Origin: Terriglobia bacterium | GTDB taxonomy: Bacteria; Acidobacteriota; Terriglobia; UBA7540 | DNA: 5,464 nucleotides | Assembly (NCBI GenBank): GCA_022866195.1 | Contig: JALHUF010000379.1 | Span: 1-5,464, forward strand | Reading direction: 5' to 3' | Part shown: piece after piece, positions 4,726 through 5,464 of the stretch | Numbering within the stretch: position 1 is the first letter of the stretch | Layout of the letters: every line of letters starts with the position of its first letter | Made by a program: the position numbers and the translations under genes | Notes under the pieces: model-generated | What the model saw: only the letters and a program-made list of their open reading frames with translations | Told to the model about the DNA's origin: nothing | The model's database searches: none

Positions 4726-5364
4726 ATGATTAGTGGCACACAAATTGACCTGGAACTTCCGCCTTCTGCAGGTTCCGACGCTATATCTTCCCACCCACCA
4801 CAGACTCTCCAGGAGCTGCTCGAGGTCCTGCAAAAACGTGAATTCGTTCAGAAAGGACAGCTGGGGATGCTTCGCAGCACCGCCGAACACCTGTCGAGCC
4901 ACTTGGCCAAGTCACCCAGCCACATAAGCATTGGGGAGTTAGTTGATGCCGCGACCGGATTCAACACGTACTTGCAGGACCGGAGGCTCAAACGGAATTC
5001 GGTGCGGTCTTATTTGAATTATCTTCGGATTCTCCTACAAATGGCGAAACAATGCGGCTGGACCCAGGAGTCCACACCCATTGTTGAGGCATGGGATCAC
5101 ATCCTTACTGGTTTGCAGGCCACATTCCCAAGCTGCCGAGGAATCGTGCGATACGCGGTCCTTAAAGGAAAAACACCAGCCACTTTTACAGAAGTCGACC
5201 TGGGAGACTGGTTCAATCGGATGATTAGCGCGGGGCGGAGTTACAAGTCTCTTATGAACGTGCGGCGGGAATTCCGCCGCTTCATCTTTCAGAGCGGCCT
5301 TGGCGCACAGATGCCAGGCTTGTGTGATTTCGATACTCTCAATTGGCCCACTGTGATGCTCTGA
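4726..5364 (+). pseudogene. Tyrosine recombinase (integrase)-like gene, N-terminal part, cut off by an IS element
   Basis: The visible 212 residues look like DNA-binding domains of a phage-type integrase. About 28-112 ends in an N-terminal SAM-like core-binding pattern (FNTYLQDRRLKRNSVRSYLNYLRILLQMAK shape, residues 79-108). A second similar helical unit lies at 154-192 (FTEVDLGDWFNRMI, SLMNVRREFRRFIF). The catalytic domain with its Arg...His-x-x-Arg...Tyr residues is absent. The frame closes at 5362 where IS21-like end sequence begins, and the last three or so codons are probably IS-derived. Start ATG 4726 has TAGGAG 9 nt upstream. In intact form it would integrate or excise the element at tRNA-Val. 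I infer the family from helix pattern and context; a different helical DNA-binding protein is possible. Confidence 0.6.
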
Positions 5365-5464
5365 TTTGGCCCACCCTGGGAACCAAGCCGACTACTCTGT
5401 TTTGGGCTGAGCCCGGAACGGAGGACGCGGTGGATTGGAGAGTCAAGGTGGAGCTATTCGAGCA
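5352..5464 (+). mobile_element. Left end of an IS21-like insertion sequence (continues past the window)
   Basis: The sequence from about 5352 begins TGTGATGCTC; IS21-family ends start with TG. It contains imperfect internal repeats (CTCTGATTTGGCCCACCC at 5359-5376 and CTCTGTTTTGGGCTGAGCCC at 5395-5414), a known habit of IS21 termini. It leads into an IstA-like start. The exact left boundary is uncertain by 10-15 bp because TTGGCCCAC also occurs at 5343-5351. Confidence 0.6.
5430..5464 (+). CDS. IS21-like transposase (IstA-type), first 11 codons only
   Basis: GTG at 5430 follows GGAGG (5420-5424) with a 5-nt spacer, a strong ribosome site. The visible residues are (M)DWRVKVELFE, which I recognise as the typical beginning of IstA-like transposases in soil bacteria (the pattern DWRxKVELFEQIRRE, where an HTH domain follows). 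The rest, with its HTH and DDE catalytic domain, lies outside the window; an IstB ATPase gene would be expected after it. The short visible length limits certainty. Confidence 0.6.
   Translation, partial: MDWRVKVELFE

Larger units (their letters stand above)
3348..5464 (+). mobile_element. Putative tRNA-Val-targeted integrative element, one end (continues past the window)
   Basis: From the tRNA-Val 3'-half junction rightward the base composition appears lower in GC than the left part. The genes are an unknown cargo protein, an excisionase-like HTH protein and a tyrosine-recombinase-like protein, all on the plus strand. An attachment remnant next to an xis/int pair is the standard layout of an integrated genomic island or prophage end. 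The integrase is broken by an IS21-like element, so the island is probably no longer self-mobile. The other boundary and the second att copy are not in the window, so the extent is inferred. Confidence 0.5.

Noticed and set aside
1..5464. CRISPR array, replication origin or rRNA
   Set aside because: No regularly spaced repeats, no DnaA-box cluster and no rRNA-like sequence was seen.

Overview
The window looks like a junction between chromosomal backbone and an integrated accessory element in a GC-rich Gram-negative soil bacterium. Acidobacteriota is my best guess, from the outer-membrane barrel, the FliA/WhiG-type sigma factor and the style of the small Cys-rich proteins. That assignment is inference; no rRNA or marker gene is present.

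Left part (1 to about 3030), backbone-like and GC-rich. The 3' end of an outer-membrane beta-barrel gene runs rightward and converges on a leftward FliA/WhiG-family sigma factor (385-1278). A stretch of about 1.1 kb (1279-2420) follows with no credible gene but several hairpins. Then come a 74-residue Cys-rich, zinc-ribbon-like protein (2421-2645) and, converging on it with only 6 nt between the stop codons, an unrecognised minus-strand gene (2652 to about 2984).

Middle (3030-3395), a tRNA-associated insertion site. A small GIY-YIG nuclease gene (3086-3337, minus) sits between two truncated tRNA 3' ends that share a perfect 35-bp direct repeat, 316 bp apart. The right-hand remnant carries a valine GAC anticodon loop and ends inside the anticodon stem, as expected of an attachment site for a tRNA-targeting tyrosine recombinase. 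The left-hand remnant extends further, into the D arm, and supplies the stop codon of the GIY-YIG gene.

Right part (about 3396 to the end), apparently less GC-rich and probably the interior of an integrative element. It holds an unrecognised 182-residue protein with a possible CxxC/HxxC metal site and a strong terminator; a small excisionase-like helix-turn-helix gene preceded by a perfect 8-8-8 inverted repeat; and the N-terminal part of a tyrosine-recombinase-like gene preceded by a long AT-rich inverted repeat. That recombinase gene stops before any catalytic domain, where the left end and first codons of an IS21-like transposase gene begin. The simplest reading is a tRNA-Val-targeted element whose integrase was later broken by an insertion sequence, next to an older or separate GIY-YIG/tRNA cassette at the same hotspot.
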